Source: Acetobacteraceae bacterium
GTDB lineage: Bacteria > Pseudomonadota > Alphaproteobacteria > Acetobacterales > Acetobacteraceae
Assembly (NCBI GenBank): GCA_030044345.1
Contig: JASHVY010000405.1
Location: 1-8,933 of the forward strand
Reading direction: 5' to 3'
DNA: 8,933 bases
Translations under genes and position numbers: made by a program
In this document: positions 6,883 to 8,933 of the stretch, one piece after another
Layout: each line of letters starts with the position of its first letter
Numbering within the stretch: the stretch's first letter is position 1
The notes under the pieces: model-generated
What the model was told of the DNA's origin: nothing
The model's input: only the letters and a program-made list of their open reading frames with translations
The model's database searches: none

Positions 6883-8508
6883 TCATCGCGGGTCCTTCGC
6901 GGGAAACCGGCCGGGTCGCGGTTGGCGGGACAGGCTTTCCAGTGAGCCGTCCGGGCCTCTCACCTTCATGGCCCTGACATTTTCGAGAGGCTGGAACAGG
7001 GAATTCGCGGAGATGCCGCGCGCGTGATCGAGGGAAATATTCCCTCTCTCGATATCCTGCATCCAGACGGAAGGGCGCGCATCCGGCCGGGCACATTCGA
7101 GCGTGAAGTTCCGCACGGCGAGTCCCCGGACATGGCGGGCCAGAAGGCCGGAGGCAGGGAGCTCGGCGCCGAAGCATTGGACATGTCCGCCCGGTTCCGG
7201 ATAGGAGCGCACGGCCTCGGGCGGCACGATCGCCGCCATTCTTGCCGTCCCGCCCCCTCTCATTCTCATATGAATATGATTCATCTCGACATCCTCGATC
7301 GGATGGCCCGGGATGCCGCTCACGATCATCGGCATGGCGCTGTAGGTCTGCTCGCAATAGACATCGCGAATCGAGAGGCCGCGCAATCGTCCCGGGAGAG
7401 TGTTTTCGGGGCCGCGCAGCCGCGCGCCGAGCCGGACGAAGAGAGGGGCGCTGCGCACGTCATGCATGGTGAGGCCTTCAATGACGACATCCTCCACGAT
7501 GCCGCCATCGACCGTGATGACCGCGATGCCGCGGCAACCGCGAAGGACATTGCTCCTCATCACGATATTGCGGAAACCGCCATTGGATTCCGTGCCGAGC
7601 TTGATGCGGCAGGTGTAATGCTCGGCATTCGTGCGGGCATCGTTTCCGAGATGCCGGTAGGTGCCGTCCATCACCGTGCCGGGGAAATAGGCGCCCGTGA
7701 CGATGCAATCGCGGATCAGGACATTTTGGGTGGGAACGGGCCGGCCGAGCGCGTAGGTGCTTTTCAGACAGATCGCGTCGTCGTTCGGCGAATTGACCTT
7801 GCAGCCGACGACATGGACCGTGTCGCAGCCATCGAAGTTCAGGCCGTCACGGTTCGTGTCGATCCTGAGGTTCTCGGTTCGGATATTGTTGGTGCCGGTG
7901 GCGAGAACGGCGCAATGGCCGCCTTCGCGCACCGCGATATCCTTGAGAATGACGTTCTCGCAGCCGAGCAGCGCGACCGCCTTGTTGCCCACGCCGGGCC
8001 GCGCGGCCGGCGGACGGCCGGGCTCGAAGTCTCCGTTGACGAGGCCCCGGCCCCAGATCTGGCCCTGTCCCTCGATCGCGAGATCGCGAAGATTTTCCCC
8101 CCATATCAGGCTGTTGTGCCAATGGCTGTGGCCGAAATCCTGATAGGGGAAGCGCGATGCGATGCTCTCCTCCGGCGGATCATAGCCTTCATGATGACTC
8201 GCATGGGGCGGCGGCTCCGCGCCCACGATGACGGCGCCTTCATCGAGATGAAGCCGGATGCGGCTTCCGAGACGGATGGAGTAGCTCAGGTAAATGCCCG
8301 GCGGGAACCAGATCGTTCCGCCACCTGAATGGCTTGCCGCCGCGATCGCGCGATTGATCGCAGCACTGTCGATCGCCCTCCCCTCGCCCGTTGCTCCAAA
8401 CGAACGCACATCGAAGAGATTACCCGGCGGAATGGAGAGCGCCTGCAGGGCGGCGCTGGCTTCGGGGGGTCCGTTCACGGCCGCGCCGATCGGGTGATTC
8501 GAGCGCAA
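6883..8508 (-). CDS. GH28-fold right-handed beta-helix protein (polygalacturonase-like)
   Basis: A 541-residue pectinase-fold protein related to polygalacturonases and rhamnogalacturonan hydrolases. The opening NLFDVRSFGATGEGRAIDSAAI (30-51) is the classic start of the GH28/pectate-lyase-3 fold, followed by FPPGIY (68-73), NRDGLNFDGC (219-228) and NSPNDDAICLKS (239-250), which supply the acidic residues Asp221, Asp243 and Asp244. Further conserved blocks are RIKLGTESNGGF (301-312), RGIAVITVDGG (326-336), APLFVRLGARLRGP (354-367) and SGIPGHPIEDV (397-407), which I recognise from a divergent bacterial GH28 subgroup. The canonical GHG histidine motif is not evident and the usual RIK position appears as AVIT. 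No signal peptide is seen. The start is TTG at 8506-8508, with AGAGGA 6 bases upstream and an in-frame TGA just before. It is the first gene of the cassette with the GH63 gene. Substrate: probably a galacturonan-type pectic oligosaccharide (inference). Confidence 0.9.
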   Translation of the reverse strand: MRSNHPIGAAVNGPPEASAALQALSIPPGNLFDVRSFGATGEGRAIDSAAINRAIAAASHSGGGTIWFPPGIYLSYSIRLGSRIRLHLDEGAVIVGAEPPPHASHHEGYDPPEESIASRFPYQDFGHSHWHNSLIWGENLRDLAIEGQGQIWGRGLVNGDFEPGRPPAARPGVGNKAVALLGCENVILKDIAVREGGHCAVLATGTNNIRTENLRIDTNRDGLNFDGCDTVHVVGCKVNSPNDDAICLKSTYALGRPVPTQNVLIRDCIVTGAYFPGTVMDGTYRHLGNDARTNAEHYTCRIKLGTESNGGFRNIVMRSNVLRGCRGIAVITVDGGIVEDVVIEGLTMHDVRSAPLFVRLGARLRGPENTLPGRLRGLSIRDVYCEQTYSAMPMIVSGIPGHPIEDVEMNHIHMRMRGGGTARMAAIVPPEAVRSYPEPGGHVQCFGAELPASGLLARHVRGLAVRNFTLECARPDARPSVWMQDIERGNISLDHARGISANSLFQPLENVRAMKVRGPDGSLESLSRQPRPGRFPAKDPR

Positions 8509-8849
8509 GCCGGATCCTCTGCCTCACTCGTCTCAGCTTCCGTGCAGATCATCTTCGGCCGACCAAGATTGCGGAAATGTCCCCTAAGTTGCCGGCTTCC
8601 TGCGTTGGTTGCAGGCTCTGCCACGCGGCTCTCCCTCTTGCGCGCGGCAAGGCCAGGCCAACGGGAACCGACTCGGCCTTCACCTCAAGCCGCGGAGTGT
8701 GCACGGAAGGCGGTGCGGGCGATACTGCGGACTTCTGTGCCGGCGATCGCTTCCGCCTTGTGCGGCGCAATACCGGGCTTGCTGGAGAGAGGGGGCCGCG
8801 GGACGGACACTCGTGGCCCTCATCGCGGCCCGCTATAGAAGGAGGGACG
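8509..8849. other. 341-base intergenic region with no convincing gene
   Basis: This stretch separates the minus-strand GH28 gene from the plus-strand gene entering at the right edge, so it should carry two divergent promoters, but no clear -35/-10 pair stands out. Open frames here are short, rich in Arg/Pro and unlike any protein I know. Visible details: a small inverted repeat CCTGC-N7-GCAGG at 8599-8615, and a patch on the minus strand (8570-8590) reading ACTTAGGGGACATTTCCGC that resembles transposable-element end sequences, without any transposase. TATAGA at 8834-8839 might be a -10 box but overlaps the AAGGAGG that follows, so it is unlikely to serve the nearest start. Confidence 0.5.
8515..8520 (-). 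promoter_or_regulatory. Ribosome-binding site supporting the TTG start of the GH28 gene
   Basis: AGAGGA on the minus strand, 6 bases before TTG (8508-8506). An in-frame TGA a few codons upstream rules out a longer protein, so either this TTG or a later internal start is used. Confidence 0.55.
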
Positions 8850-8933
8850 ATGAGGCGGGCAGCGAATTGTCCGGCCTCGTTCCTGGGAGGAATATTGCGT
8901 GGACGAGGCCTCGCCCCTGTTATCCACCTGGAT
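8850..8933 (+). CDS. Possible short or partial ORF opening from a perfect Shine-Dalgarno
   Basis: AAGGAGG (8839-8845) lies 4 bases before ATG (8850-8852), and the frame stays open to the window edge for 28 codons (MRRAANCPASFLGGILRGRG and onward). The third codon positions are not strongly G/C (roughly half), unlike the confirmed genes, so this may be a leader peptide or an alternative start region rather than the main gene. It overlaps the GTG-started frame at 8899 in a different phase. I do not recognise the product. Confidence 0.3.
   Translation, partial: MRRAANCPASFLGGILRGRGLAPVIHLD
8899..8933 (+). CDS. Start of an unidentified gene, cut by right edge (GTG start)
   Basis: GGAGG at 8886-8890 is followed 8 bases later by GTG (8899-8901), opening VDEASPLLSTW before the edge. 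Nine of the ten following codons end in G or C, which fits local coding habits better than the overlapping frame from ATG 8850. Eleven codons are too few to identify a family. If this is the real gene, it is divergent from the GH28/GH63 cassette and could encode its regulator or transporter, which is only a guess from position. Confidence 0.4.
   Translation, partial: MDEASPLLSTW

Noticed and set aside
6840..6890. Small frame overlapping the GH28 stop (ATGA) leading toward the GH63 start
   Set aside because: It is under 20 codons and ends around the GH63 start. It might aid coupling but nothing shows it is a gene.
7024..8328. 434-codon open frame on the plus strand
   Set aside because: It lies wholly antisense to the GH28 gene, whose frame carries clear conserved motifs. 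The plus-strand product shows only biased composition.
8549..8770. 73-codon minus-strand frame upstream of the GH28 gene
   Set aside because: Its composition is Arg/Pro/Ala-rich, it has no clear ribosome-binding site and no recognised family. The ending GDISAILVGRR only faintly recalls mobile-element-associated sequence.
8921..8929. DnaA-box-like TTATCCACC
   Set aside because: It is a single 8/9 match inside probable coding sequence, with no cluster of boxes or AT-rich unwinding region, so there is no support for an origin.

Overview
This window is GC-rich, densely coded DNA that looks alphaproteobacterial. The evidence is a ParE N-terminus of the alphaproteobacterial type, a BdhA-type 3-hydroxybutyrate dehydrogenase (polyhydroxybutyrate or ketone-body metabolism) beside a patatin of the matching family, and strong G/C preference at third codon positions. 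I cannot place it below class from sequence alone.

Layout. Left block, minus strand: a patatin-like lipid hydrolase (3927-2770), an MFS_3-type exporter with a soluble C-terminal domain (2706-1090), then the first half of topoisomerase IV subunit B, parE (1048 to the left edge). Spacings are 63 and 41 bases, so read-through is possible, though parE probably also has its own promoter. Facing the patatin gene across a control region with short tandem repeats and an inverted repeat is bdhA (4127-4912, plus strand). It ends in a perfect 16-bp hairpin followed by a short T run.

Right block, minus strand: a two-gene carbohydrate cassette transcribed right to left, a GH28-fold pectinase-like beta-helix protein (8508-6883) followed 48 bases later by a GH63/MGH1-like (alpha/alpha)6-barrel glycosidase (6834-5149). 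Neither has a visible signal peptide, so the pair may act in the cytoplasm on imported oligosaccharides. Sampled rows of the GH63 gene are clearly lower in GC than the MFS or parE rows, which suggests a separately acquired module. Beyond it, 8509-8849 has no convincing gene, and the last 84 bases hold two good ribosome-binding sites opening a new plus-strand gene cut by the window edge.

Functionally the left and middle genes are housekeeping, lipid/PHB and export functions. The right-hand cassette is the accessory part. I found no CRISPR array, tRNA, rRNA, intact transposase or recognised defence system, and nothing I would call a wholly new system. The most unusual items are the catalytic-site divergence of the GH28 protein, the signal-less GH28-GH63 pairing, and the repeat architecture between patatin and bdhA.
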